This document shows positions 43,579 through 52,938 of a stretch of 64,000 nt of DNA, piece after piece. The notes under the pieces were generated by a model, which saw nothing but the letters and a program-made list of their open reading frames with translations, was not told where the DNA came from and did no database searches. Made by a program: the position numbers and the translations under genes. Position 1 is the first letter of the stretch. Each line of letters begins with the position of its first letter. Source of the DNA: Clostridium sp031626875 (lineage in GTDB: Bacteria > Bacillota > Clostridia > Clostridiales > Clostridiaceae). The stretch covers positions 7,412-71,411 of the forward strand of contig NZ_JANDMF010000029.1 in the NCBI RefSeq assembly GCF_031626875.1. The letters run 5' to 3'.

Positions 43579-46428
43579 CTATAGAAACAAATCTTTCATC
43601 TTATCAAAAAGTTTGACACATTCATCTTTTTCTTGTTTTAAAGCTGCATCCTCTAGTTTTTTTGATAATTCATAGATAGAATTTATACCTAAAGTTCCAG
43701 ATGAGCCTTTTAATTCATGAATAACTTCAGCCAATTTATTAAAGTCACATTGAATGATAGAATCATTAATTTCTTTAAATAAATCAGGTAAATGTTTTAT
43801 ATAATCTTCAAATATCTCCTTTGCATCTTCTTTGCTAAGCCCTGTTGTCTCTACAAATTGTTCAATATTATTATCTATTATATTATTATAGTCGAACATA
43901 AATCCTTTCTCTTTAGTATTTTCTTTTATCTTATTAAACATAATATCAAAATCAATAGGTTTGCTAATATAATCATCCATTCCAGCCTCAATGCATTTTT
44001 CATAATCACCTATCATAGCATTAGCAGTCATTGCAATAATTTTAGTATGTTTCTTATCTCCTTCTAATAGCCTTATTTTTGATGTACATTCATATCCATC
44101 CATTAATGGCATCTGGCAATCCATAAAAATAATATCATATTCTTTTTCTGATACTTCTTTTAATGCTTCAACACCATTCACTGCCACATCGCAAGTCATA
44201 TGATGTAATTCAAGCATTTTTATAATAATTTTACGATTCATTATATTATCTTCAACCAATAAAATTTTCTGTCTTTCTGAATTATCCACTTTTTTTGCCA
44301 TTGACTTTGTTATATGCTTATCATCTTCTTTATCTTCCTTTTTTAAGTCTAATACAGAAGCAATAGACTGGAGTAATTCATCCTTTCTTACTGGTTTGTT
44401 TAAACAAGATAAAAATCCATATTCCTTCATCGCCTTATCACACCCAATTTTAGTTGCAGAAAATACTATTATTAACTTTATATCCTTTGCAAAAGGTATT
44501 GTTTTTAATGTAGTTGCAAGTTCATAAGCATTCATATCTTTAAGTTGATAATCTATTATAGCAACACTTATTTTATTTTTCATATTCGCATTTGTAAAAA
44601 TCCTATTAATGGCACTGGCGGCATCTTTCTCTTCAAATACTTTAAGTCCAACATCTTCAAGATATGAATTAAATATTTTCCTATTATTTTCATTGCTATC
44701 AACAATTAAAATATTCACTCCATTAAGTTTATCAAAGGAAAATTTCTGTTTGGAAGCTCTTTTACTTACCTTCAATTTTGCATCGAATTTAAATGTGGAC
44801 CCTTCATCAACTACACTTTCAACAGAAATTTCACCTCCCATCATTTTAACTAATTCATTTGAAATTGCAAGCCCAAGGCCTGTTCCTCCATATTTTCTTG
44901 TTGTAGAAGCATCTGCTTGACTAAATGATTTAAAGATTTTACTTATATGTTCTTTATGAATTCCAATTCCAGTGTCCTTTACTTCAAATCTAAGTATAGC
45001 TATTTCATTCACTTCTTCCATACATTCAACTGTAACAGAAATCTCGCCTTTATGAGTAAATTTTATTGCATTATTTATAAGATTGATTAATATCTGCATA
45101 AGTCGTGATGGATCTCCCACAACCTCTTCTGGAACATTACCCTTAATCATGGTATAAAGTTCAACCCCCTTTTCTAGAGCTTTAGGTACAAGTATCGAAA
45201 CTGTATCTTCAACAGTATTTCTTAAGTTAAACTTTATCTCTTCCATAATTAATTTCCCAGCTTCTATCTTTGAAAAATCTAATATATCATTAATAATATG
45301 TAATAATACTTCTGAAGCAAATTTAGCCTCACGTATAAACTCTTTTTGTTCAAAAGACAATTCAGTAGATTGTAAAAGTTGAAGAAATCCTGATATTCCA
45401 TTAATAGGTGTTCTTATTTCGTGAGACATATTAGCAAGGAACTGCCCCTTTGCAATATTTGCTGCTTCTGCTTGTTCTTTTGCCTTAAATAGCTCCATTT
45501 CGGCTTTTCTCTGTTCTGTAATATCCTCAGCAGTGCAAATAAGAAACTTAACATTACCTTTCTCATCTTTATGTGGATTGCTTCTAATTTGAAGTAGCCT
45601 CTTTTCACCTTTCCAATTCTCAATTTCAAGTTCCTTTTCTGCTGACTCATCCTTTTTAAATAACTCCCAATTACTTTCAGAAAACTTATTTGCTGTATCT
45701 ATATCAAATATATCGTATAAATCCTGATATTCCATATCACTTTTCTCCATGCCAAAAAACTTTGCATGAGCTGTATTAACAGTTAAATAAGAAGTGACAT
45801 TGCTTAAAGCCCAAATCTGTGACTCAGAATTATCTAGTAAAATTGCTTGCCCATTAAGTGTTAATTCATATGACTTTTCCTTTTCAATTCTGTTTTTTAT
45901 ATAAGAGAACACCTTTGAAATATCTGTTAATATATTAATCTGGTCATCCTTCCAGTTGATAATCTTTGATAAACTTTCATATCCTACAAATCCAATTAAA
46001 CTTTTTTCATTTTTTAAGGAAACTAAAAGTGTAGACTTTACACCTTCTTTCAATAAAATTTCTTTTTCCAATACTGCTTCATTAGGTAATTTTTCTGTAT
46101 CATTTATTACTATTAAATCATCATTTTTTATGGAACGAATTAACCATGGGAGTGCATAAACCACCTCATCTTCTGATATTTCCCTTTTAGGCTTTATATC
46201 TTTCTTATTCCACTGACATTCTATTTTCATAAAGGTAAGATCCTTAGAAAAATAATAGATATAAATTCTATCTAAATCAAAAAACAAGCCAATTTCCTCC
46301 AGAGATTTTTTTAATTCAATATTATGATTAATGTTATCTAAATCTAAAAGTTTCTGAAATGTTTTGTTAATTAATTTCAGACAATCATTAGAATACCTGA
46401 TGTTTGTGCAATTATCTTCATTACTCAT
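43579..46428 (-). CDS. hybrid histidine kinase with two receivers and HPt
   Basis: 949 residues. In order: GAF-like sensor (about 20-180), PAS (about 200-310), HisKA with phospho-acceptor His336 (MSHEIRTPINGISGF), HATPase (INNAIKFTHKG; DTGIGI; GTGLGLAIS), a diverged receiver (ILIVDSNENN, AIIDYQLKDM), a canonical receiver with Asp770 (DIIFMDCQMPLMDG), and an HPt with His904 (EVIHELKGSSGTLGI). There is no membrane segment, so it senses a cytoplasmic signal. It lies between the HD-GYP and CheY-like genes in an operon. Start: ATG after GGGGGGAG. Confidence 0.93.
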   Translation of the reverse strand: MSNEDNCTNIRYSNDCLKLINKTFQKLLDLDNINHNIELKKSLEEIGLFFDLDRIYIYYFSKDLTFMKIECQWNKKDIKPKREISEDEVVYALPWLIRSIKNDDLIVINDTEKLPNEAVLEKEILLKEGVKSTLLVSLKNEKSLIGFVGYESLSKIINWKDDQINILTDISKVFSYIKNRIEKEKSYELTLNGQAILLDNSESQIWALSNVTSYLTVNTAHAKFFGMEKSDMEYQDLYDIFDIDTANKFSESNWELFKKDESAEKELEIENWKGEKRLLQIRSNPHKDEKGNVKFLICTAEDITEQRKAEMELFKAKEQAEAANIAKGQFLANMSHEIRTPINGISGFLQLLQSTELSFEQKEFIREAKFASEVLLHIINDILDFSKIEAGKLIMEEIKFNLRNTVEDTVSILVPKALEKGVELYTMIKGNVPEEVVGDPSRLMQILINLINNAIKFTHKGEISVTVECMEEVNEIAILRFEVKDTGIGIHKEHISKIFKSFSQADASTTRKYGGTGLGLAISNELVKMMGGEISVESVVDEGSTFKFDAKLKVSKRASKQKFSFDKLNGVNILIVDSNENNRKIFNSYLEDVGLKVFEEKDAASAINRIFTNANMKNKISVAIIDYQLKDMNAYELATTLKTIPFAKDIKLIIVFSATKIGCDKAMKEYGFLSCLNKPVRKDELLQSIASVLDLKKEDKEDDKHITKSMAKKVDNSERQKILLVEDNIMNRKIIIKMLELHHMTCDVAVNGVEALKEVSEKEYDIIFMDCQMPLMDGYECTSKIRLLEGDKKHTKIIAMTANAMIGDYEKCIEAGMDDYISKPIDFDIMFNKIKENTKEKGFMFDYNNIIDNNIEQFVETTGLSKEDAKEIFEDYIKHLPDLFKEINDSIIQCDFNKLAEVIHELKGSSGTLGINSIYELSKKLEDAALKQEKDECVKLFDKMKDLFL

Positions 46429-46445
46429 AGAATCTCCCCCCCAAT

Positions 46446-47516
46446 CTAAAGATCACATGTTTTTTTAATAAAAAGAGTCAACTCTTTTAATAAATTTATT
46501 TCATAAGGTTCTGAAAGTAAATTTCCAAGCCTATCATATATAACCTTTACTACAGGTCTCATTGGCATTGAGCTATTTTGTCTTACTACTAATCCTTTTT
46601 CATTTGAACTTAAAATTACTCCACTACCTGTTGGAAAAGCAGCAATATTCATGGTAAACTTTTTGACTATTTCCTCATCAAAATAAATGTTACTCATGCC
46701 TATAAGATATTCAATAACCTCATGGACATTTTTACTTTGCACCTCATTTCTACCTGATATCAAATTATCAAATTCATTACATACAGACACTATCATTGCA
46801 ATTTTATTTATTTCATCACCTTGTAATTTTAATGGATAGCCACTGCCATCAATCCTTTCATGATGCATTAGTGCAGCTACTTTAACAGATGCTTTCCAAA
46901 CATGCTGTTCTCCTAAAAAGTCATAACCAATCTTTGGATGCATCTCCTCAATATATTTATCTAATTCTTCCTTAGTTTTAAATTCTGCTAGAAGTTTCTT
47001 ATCATTCATAATTTTTATCTTACCTATATCATGAAGAAGTGCACCTGCAGATATATCCCTAAGATTTAACCTGCTATATCCCATATGAGTTCCTATTATT
47101 GTTGCCAATGTACACACATTTATAGAATGTGAATATATATTATTATCACTTGAATTTATTTCTGCAACATTTATCAGTATATTTTTATTTGACAAAATAT
47201 CCTCGATTACTTCATTTACTGAATTCATAACACTACTACTATCCGTTTTTCCTTCACGACAATATTTACTAACCATTTCCTTAACGGCTATTTTACTCAT
47301 TTGCTTTGTCTTTTCAGAAATACTTTCTTCAATAACCACATTTTTTGAAATCTCATCATCAATATAAACAGAATGAATCCCAAGTTCTTTAATTTTTTCA
47401 ATATAGAAAGGCTTCAATTTCACTCCAACATTAAGTAAAACTCTGCCTAATTCATCATAAATTTGCCTTCCAAGAACTTCATCTCCCTTTAAACTGGAGA
47501 CATTAATAACTCTCAT
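46446..47516 (-). CDS. HD-GYP domain phosphodiesterase
   Basis: A 356-residue protein starting at ATG after GGGAGGGG. The C-terminal half contains the HD motif (GALLHDIGKIKI) and a GYP-like motif (HHERIDGSGYPLKLQGDEI), pointing to cyclic-di-GMP hydrolysis. The N-terminal part (SLKGDEVLGRQIYDELGRVLL) is a predicted DUF3391-like or unassigned domain. It is the first gene of the operon, ahead of the hybrid kinase, so a phosphorelay linked to c-di-GMP turnover is likely. Confidence 0.92.
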   Translation of the reverse strand: MRVINVSSLKGDEVLGRQIYDELGRVLLNVGVKLKPFYIEKIKELGIHSVYIDDEISKNVVIEESISEKTKQMSKIAVKEMVSKYCREGKTDSSSVMNSVNEVIEDILSNKNILINVAEINSSDNNIYSHSINVCTLATIIGTHMGYSRLNLRDISAGALLHDIGKIKIMNDKKLLAEFKTKEELDKYIEEMHPKIGYDFLGEQHVWKASVKVAALMHHERIDGSGYPLKLQGDEINKIAMIVSVCNEFDNLISGRNEVQSKNVHEVIEYLIGMSNIYFDEEIVKKFTMNIAAFPTGSGVILSSNEKGLVVRQNSSMPMRPVVKVIYDRLGNLLSEPYEINLLKELTLFIKKTCDL

Positions 47517-47675
47517 ATTTCCCCTCCCAATGATAGAAATAAATACCTAGTAGTTTAGTTTTCCCCTATACCTTATAAATATAACCTAGATTTACATTTC
47601 TTAATTTATCAGCTATATTTTTATATGCACTTTTTCAAAATAATAGTAAAATATAATACATAGAGGTGAGAAATT

Positions 47676-48500
47676 ATGTTTTTATTGATTATATTGATTT
47701 TAGCTATATTGGTATGGTTCTGTATTCCATATTCTCCAATCAAATCTGAATTTAAAAAATTAATAAGAAATAATCCTAACAAGTTAGAAGAAAATCATGT
47801 TAACTTTACCAAGGAAGATATTTCAAAATTACCGAATCCGTTGCAAAAATACTTTCATTATTGTGGTTATATCAGTACCCCAAAAATGTCTAATGCAAGA
47901 GTTCATTTTAGTGATGTGAATTTTGTGCAAGGCTCAAAGAAATTAAAAATACAATATACATTGTACAGTTTTGTATCTGAACTCAAAAGGTTTGCTTTAA
48001 TTGATACAAGCATCATGGGTATCCCTTTTGAAGGTCTTGATTCTTATGAAGATGGTATAGGCAGGATGAAAGGGCAAATAGGAAAACTTATAACTTTATT
48101 TGATGAAAAAGGTACATCCATGAACAAGGCATGCCTTGTTACTTACTTATCTGAAAGCCTAGTAATACCAAATATTTTGTTACAAGACTTTGTTAACTTT
48201 GAAGAACTGGATGCGACTCATGTTAAAGTTAATATAACTTATTATGAAATATCTACAAGTGGAATTTTTGAATTTGATAGTAATGGAGCTATTGTAAGAT
48301 TTACAACAAAAGATAGAGAATATAATGATGGAAATAAGACTATACAAAATGTAAGTTGGTCTGCTCTCTTTGAAGAGTATAGAGATATAAATGGAATAAA
48401 ACTCCCAACAGTTATGAAGGCTGTATGGCATTTAGATGAAGGGGATTTATTATATTTTGATGGTAAAAACATGGAAATAAGTTATGATGCATTAAGTTAA
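47676..48500 (+). CDS. DUF6544-family protein
   Basis: A 274-residue protein starting at ATG after GAGGTGAG. A single N-terminal hydrophobic segment (FLLIILILAILVWFCIPY) is followed by a soluble domain with the family-like patterns LPNPLQKYFHYCGYI and EYRDINGIKLPTVMKAVWH. The family has no assigned function. It is single-copy, and a terminator hairpin separates it from the convergent DUF4097 gene. Confidence 0.7.
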   Translation: MFLLIILILAILVWFCIPYSPIKSEFKKLIRNNPNKLEENHVNFTKEDISKLPNPLQKYFHYCGYISTPKMSNARVHFSDVNFVQGSKKLKIQYTLYSFVSELKRFALIDTSIMGIPFEGLDSYEDGIGRMKGQIGKLITLFDEKGTSMNKACLVTYLSESLVIPNILLQDFVNFEELDATHVKVNITYYEISTSGIFEFDSNGAIVRFTTKDREYNDGNKTIQNVSWSALFEEYRDINGIKLPTVMKAVWHLDEGDLLYFDGKNMEISYDALS

Positions 48501-48507
48501 AAAATAA

Positions 48508-48540
48508 TCCTGGTTTTGTAAAAATTCTACAAAACCAGGA
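48508..48540. terminator. bidirectional terminator
   Basis: TCCTGGTTTTGTA (48508-48520) pairs with TACAAAACCAGGA (48528-48540), between convergent genes. Confidence 0.8.
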
Positions 48541-48550
48541 CTATATTATT

Positions 48551-49300
48551 CTAATTATCAATTTTTATGTCTGAAACTGTTCTATTTATTTCAAATGTAG
48601 AACCCTCACTACTTGAATTAATTTCTTTTCCAAGTTTAATATCTTTAACACTTGATCCTGTTAAATTAATTGAGCTATCCTTTGGAATCTTAATATTAAC
48701 ATCCCCAGCTCTACCATTAATATCATATTTATTGCTAGCATCTAATTGCTGTAAGTTTAAATTAATATCCCCAACATTTGCTGATATGCTTGCTTGTTGT
48801 AAATTGCCTGTATATGATAACCTTCCAACTTCTTCATTTACTCTTAAATTGCTATAATCTCCTTCTAAATTAATATCTCCCACATTGCTTTTTATGTCTA
48901 GGGAAGTAATACTTTGTGGAATACTTAAGGTGGTTTCAATATTTTTAGAATTTATAAGTTCTTTATCATCTGTTTCTGGCCCTATTTTTAGAATGTTGTC
49001 TTCAAGGCTACATTTAATATTATCTAAAGCTTCTTGTAAGTTTTCTTCTTTATCCCCACCTACTAATTTTTTTATGCTAACTTTAATTTCATCAGAATCA
49101 CTTTTTACAATTTTTAAATTGCTACAACTATTATTCATAACTATGTTTTCTCTATTAAATTTATATGTATATTCACTTGAATCTTCTTTTGTATATGGAG
49201 CTACTTCTTTTGAAAAACTTCCTGTACTTTTACTACTACATGAAATTAAAAAAATAGTAGACATAACTGCTATAACCTCTATTGCTACTTTACACTTCAT
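48551..49300 (-). CDS. DUF4097-type beta-strand lipoprotein
   Basis: The ATG at 49300 with AAGGTG upstream gives about 249 residues; ATG at 49318 is an alternative. The signal (VAIEVIAVMSTIFLISCSS) has a lipobox with Cys near residue 21. The rest is strand-rich DUF4097-like repeats: LDIKSNVGDINLEGDYS, ISANVGDINLNLQ, YDINGRAGDVNIKIP. These adhesin-like domains of unknown function are often found outside the cell. It has no operon partner. Confidence 0.82.
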   Translation of the reverse strand: MKCKVAIEVIAVMSTIFLISCSSKSTGSFSKEVAPYTKEDSSEYTYKFNRENIVMNNSCSNLKIVKSDSDEIKVSIKKLVGGDKEENLQEALDNIKCSLEDNILKIGPETDDKELINSKNIETTLSIPQSITSLDIKSNVGDINLEGDYSNLRVNEEVGRLSYTGNLQQASISANVGDINLNLQQLDASNKYDINGRAGDVNIKIPKDSSINLTGSSVKDIKLGKEINSSSEGSTFEINRTVSDIKIDN

Positions 49301-49475
49301 AATTTTCACCTTATTCATTTAATATATCTCTCTTTTAATTTTGCCACATTTTCTCATATTAGTAAACAGCTATAGGTGTAATTACTAAATCTACTAAAAC
49401 AATATTAATTTAGTATAAACTTCTTATAAAAACACATAATAAAGCTATAAATGCATTAATTAGGAGGACTCAAAT

Positions 49476-50540
49476 GTGATGAAATTATTAAAGAAAACCT
49501 TAGCCATATATATAATTACAACTATAATACTAAATATAATACCAGGATTTAAGCATTATATGGCTTTAGAGATTGATCCTGTTGATTCATCTAGAGTCCC
49601 TGTTAAAATAGCTTTATTTGCAAAAGACCTTACTGATGACTATCTTCAATATCTTCGTAAAAACTTTGAAGATATCCAAAAAAACAATGAAGGCAAAGTT
49701 ATGTTTAATTTTTATGATGCTAAATCAAATGAAGAAATACAAAACTCAGAAATTAATCATAAACTTAAGGAAGGTGTAGATCTTATATTATTAGATATGG
49801 TTAATACTAATAATATAAAAGAAATGATTGCACGAATTTCCCAATATAATGTTCCTGTAATAGTTTTTAATAGAGAACCACTTTCTTTGGATCCACTAAA
49901 GTCTTATAAAAAAGCATTATATGTAGGAACAAACTCAAAACAAGCTGGTATTTTGCAAGGAAAAATGATTTCAGATGCTTGGAACAAACATAAAGATGTT
50001 ATTGATAAAAATAAAGATAACATATTACAATATGTAATACTAATCGGTGAAGCCTTTAATAACACAGCTCTTAATAGAGCAAAATATTCTATTTCAACTA
50101 TTCAAGAAGCTGGTATAAAAACACAAGAACTAGCTGCTCCTGTTTTAAATTGGAATACTGATTTAGCTCGTAGTACAGTAGATTCGTTATTAAAAAGATA
50201 TGGCAACAAAATAGAAGCAATAATTTCAAATGATGATTCCATGGCAATTGGTGCTGTTGAAGCTCTTCAAAAATATGGTTATAATAAGGACGATAAATCC
50301 AAGCTAATTCCAATCGTTGGAGTTGACTTAGTTCCTGAAGCTAAGGAACTTATTTCACAAGGAATCATATTAGGTTCTCCATCGCAAGACCCCCTAGAAA
50401 TGGTTAAAGCTATCTATGCAACTGGAATGAACTTAATTAATAATAAAAATCCTATTGAAGGAACACAATATAAATTAGATGAAACAGGTGTGGCAGTACG
50501 TATTCCTTTTGATGAATATGTTGGCACAATGTTCAACTAG
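49476..50540 (+). CDS. galactose/methylgalactoside-type substrate-binding protein (orphan)
   Basis: The start is GTG at 49476 or ATG at 49479 after AGGAGG (354 residues). An N-terminal leader (AIYIITTIILNIIPGF) anchors or exports it; there is no lipobox. The two-lobe periplasmic-binding fold of the MglB type is shown by VYVGTNSKQAGILQGKMISD-like text (LYVGTNSKQAGILQG), AIISNDDSMAIGAVEALQKYG and PIVGVDLVPEAKELI. No mglA/mglC transporter genes are adjacent, and the 3' end overlaps the convergent gene at 50533 by 8 bp. Confidence 0.9.
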   Translation: MMKLLKKTLAIYIITTIILNIIPGFKHYMALEIDPVDSSRVPVKIALFAKDLTDDYLQYLRKNFEDIQKNNEGKVMFNFYDAKSNEEIQNSEINHKLKEGVDLILLDMVNTNNIKEMIARISQYNVPVIVFNREPLSLDPLKSYKKALYVGTNSKQAGILQGKMISDAWNKHKDVIDKNKDNILQYVILIGEAFNNTALNRAKYSISTIQEAGIKTQELAAPVLNWNTDLARSTVDSLLKRYGNKIEAIISNDDSMAIGAVEALQKYGYNKDDKSKLIPIVGVDLVPEAKELISQGIILGSPSQDPLEMVKAIYATGMNLINNKNPIEGTQYKLDETGVAVRIPFDEYVGTMFN

Positions 50541-50931
50541 ATTGCATAAAGAATTTAATATTTCCTTTAGGTTGTGAAGCAGATTGAGTTTCTTGACTAT
50601 TATTAGGTGTTGTTGTCTTTTCTTTTGTATTTTGCTTGTTACTCTCCTCTTTATTAATAGGATTAGTATCTTTCTCTACTTTCTCTTGTGTTTGAACCGG
50701 ATCAGGCTCTTGAACAGCTTTTTGTTGTACATCTGTATTATCAGATTTTTCAGTTTCATCTTCATTAGCTAGTTGTTTATCTGTATCCGCTTCTGCTATT
50801 ATTTCTTCACCTTTAGCATTTGAGGCTGTAGTTGTATTAGAACTTTCCATTTTTATTACGATAATTAACACTATAATAGTTAAAGCCACACCTAATAATA
50901 TAAATGGTTTTTTTCTTAATGATGCAAACAT
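50533..50931 (-). CDS. single-span protein with low-complexity acidic/polar outside region
   Basis: A 132-residue protein starting at ATG after AAGGAG. One membrane helix (FILLGVALTIIVLIIVI) follows a short basic start (ASLRKKP). The rest is rich in T, Q, E, N and K and contains PDPVQTQEK and NNSQETQSASQPK, without a recognised fold. It may be an exposed linker or a stalk. The family is unknown. The KptA gene begins about 20 bp past its start, in the same direction. Confidence 0.7.
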   Translation of the reverse strand: MFASLRKKPFILLGVALTIIVLIIVIKMESSNTTTASNAKGEEIIAEADTDKQLANEDETEKSDNTDVQQKAVQEPDPVQTQEKVEKDTNPINKEESNKQNTKEKTTTPNNSQETQSASQPKGNIKFFMQSS

Positions 50932-50951
50932 ACTAATTCTCCTTATTCTTT

Positions 50952-51485
50952 TTATTCAAATCCATGTATATACTTACTAGGAACATAATCAGCTAACCAA
51001 ACTTTATCATTACCTAAATAAAATTTAATACCATCTTTCCAAGCTTTTTTTGCATCTATCATTAGAAGAACTGGCTTATTATCATGCCTTTTTCCAACTT
51101 GAAATGCAGTTTCTATATCTGCTGACAAATGAACATATTGCCTTCCTTTTGGCTGTAATCCTAAGTTTTTTATAGATTCCATAAAACGTCTTGCTGTGCC
51201 ATGAAATAATACATCAGGTGGCTCTTGACTTTCTTTTAATATCTTCATTGGCACAGAATGTCCATATAAAGCTCTTATTTTTTCATCAACTAACTCATAC
51301 CTCTTTTTATCTGAATTTTTAATTATATATTCTAAGTCTTCTTTGGTTATACTTTCCCACTTGCTATTTTCTTTTAATGCAGTTAATAATTGTTCAACAC
51401 TAACCCATCCCCCTTCATCTAATTCTAATTCATATTCCCATGGAGCATGTCTAAGTGCATATGATATTTCTTTGCCTAATTTCAA
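50952..51485 (-). CDS. kptA: RNA 2'-phosphotransferase (Tpt1/KptA)
   Basis: A 177-residue protein starting at TTG (weak RBS; GGGGAG is about 19 nt upstream). Family motifs are ISYALRHAPWEYELELDEGG, then GHSVP, LFHGTARRF and GRQYVHLSAD, with conserved Arg and His residues of the NAD-dependent 2'-phosphate transfer. It removes 2'-phosphates from RNA, using NAD+. In bacteria the usual substrate is unclear. No RNA ligase gene is adjacent. Confidence 0.9.
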   Translation of the reverse strand: MKLGKEISYALRHAPWEYELELDEGGWVSVEQLLTALKENSKWESITKEDLEYIIKNSDKKRYELVDEKIRALYGHSVPMKILKESQEPPDVLFHGTARRFMESIKNLGLQPKGRQYVHLSADIETAFQVGKRHDNKPVLLMIDAKKAWKDGIKFYLGNDKVWLADYVPSKYIHGFE

Positions 51486-51584
51486 GTAATTAATAATAAT
51501 CCACTCCCCTTCATTTGTTATATAGATTATATCATTTTTTATTACAGATTATTTAAAAATATCCTTAACATAGGCCTTAAAGTG

Positions 51585-51615
51585 TTGACCCTAACACCAT
51601 GTCATAGTGTAATAT
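51585..51615 (+). promoter_or_regulatory. MerR-type promoter with 19-bp spacer
   Basis: TTGACC (51585-51590) and TAATAT (51610-51615) are 19 bp apart, the unusually long spacing that MerR-family activators correct by DNA distortion. A partial dyad (TAACAC / GTGTAA) lies in the spacer. It would drive the MerR gene at 51710. Confidence 0.75.
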
Positions 51616-51709
51616 AAAAGTAGAGCTTGGAAATATCCACCACAATTCATAGCCGGCAGAGTATTTGGTTGGCATTTATAGCTCTAAAATCATATTTGGA
51701 GGAATAACC

Positions 51710-52888
51710 ATGAGAACAGTAAAACAAGTTTCAGATTTGACAGGAATAAGTGTACGTATGCTGCATTACTATGATGAAATAGGCTTACTAAAACCAAGTA
51801 CAGTTACAGATGCAGGTTACAGGCTTTATGATGATGAAGTTCTTGAAAGTTTACAACAAATTTTATTTTTTAAGGAACTTGACATACCTCTAAAAGAAAT
51901 TAAAGAAATCATGGATAAACCTAATTTTAATAAAATGCAAGCTCTAGAAAATCAAAAAAAGCTACTAATCATAAAACGAAATAGATTAAATGGCTTGATA
52001 GAGCTTATAAATAAAACCATAAAGGGAGAGAATACTATGAGTTTTGAAGAATTTGATATGACTGAATATTATAATATATTGAAAGAATATAATAATAAAG
52101 ACAAAAATAGAGCTATTAAACGTTTTGGAGACCCAGATAAATTTAATGAAATGCTAGAAGAAATTAAAGCAAATGAGGACAAGATAGTTGAAGGTGCTAC
52201 CAAAACTTATGGAAGTATGAAAAATTTTGTTGAAGCTATGAAAGAGGGCTTAAACAATCCTATGTTAACAACTATTTCTGATGAAACAGATAAATTTGAA
52301 GATGACTTTCTTAATGATAATAATCCAAAGTTGAAAGAATTATCTGTAAAGCTTTTGTCAGATTTAACTAAGGATCCCTCTTCAGAAGAAATTCAACAAA
52401 TAGCTAAAGAAATAACTGATACAGTAAAAAAGGATTATAAACTTTTTAATATGGATATTAAAGGTGATACTCGTTGGTATCATCACTCTAAAAGTTTTTC
52501 TAAAGAGCCAAAATGGATAGAAATAATTGATAAAAAATATGGTAGTGGCTCAGCTAAATTCTGGGGAGAGGTTTTTAAAATTCATTTAAAAGATAAGATG
52601 CCTAAATTAGATAGATTATATGTAAAGTTAACATCTGATTTAAGTAAAGACCCTACTTCCAAAGAGATTCAAGAAATTGTTCATGAAATAGCTGAAACAA
52701 CTAAAGAGAATTATGATTTTTATAGAATAGATTCTGGCTTGAAATCTAATGCAGTTATTTCAAGTTTAGCTGATCTTTATTTAAAAAATGCCAATAATGA
52801 TCTGAGTCCTACAGATAAGAAATTTGGGAAAGGTGGAGCTAGATTTATTGGAGAATCTTTTAAGTTTTATTGCGAAAATAATGATTAA
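51710..52888 (+). CDS. MerR-family regulator with duplicated TipAS-type domain
   Basis: The ATG at 51710 follows GGAGG (392 residues). The N-terminal MerR helix-turn-helix (VKQVSDLTGISVRMLHYYDE; YRLYDDEVLESL) and coiled coil are followed by TipAS-like, ligand-binding alpha-helical sequence. Residues about 207-297 and 299-391 are a tandem copy: KLLSDLTKDPSSEEIQQIAK versus KLTSDLSKDPTSKEIQEIVH, and later KKYGSGSAKFWGE versus KKFGKGGARFIGE. It probably responds to antibiotics, as TipA does, and activates its own promoter. Confidence 0.9.
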   Translation: MRTVKQVSDLTGISVRMLHYYDEIGLLKPSTVTDAGYRLYDDEVLESLQQILFFKELDIPLKEIKEIMDKPNFNKMQALENQKKLLIIKRNRLNGLIELINKTIKGENTMSFEEFDMTEYYNILKEYNNKDKNRAIKRFGDPDKFNEMLEEIKANEDKIVEGATKTYGSMKNFVEAMKEGLNNPMLTTISDETDKFEDDFLNDNNPKLKELSVKLLSDLTKDPSSEEIQQIAKEITDTVKKDYKLFNMDIKGDTRWYHHSKSFSKEPKWIEIIDKKYGSGSAKFWGEVFKIHLKDKMPKLDRLYVKLTSDLSKDPTSKEIQEIVHEIAETTKENYDFYRIDSGLKSNAVISSLADLYLKNANNDLSPTDKKFGKGGARFIGESFKFYCENND

Positions 52889-52896
52889 AAATTTAA

Positions 52897-52938
52897 AGGG
52901 ATAGAAGTTTACCACAACCTCTGTCCCTAATTTTTTAA
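52897..52938 (+). terminator. intrinsic terminator
   Basis: AGGGATAGAAGTT (52897-52909) pairs with AACCTCTGTCCCT (52916-52928; one or two G-T pairs), then AATTTTTTAA. Confidence 0.75.
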
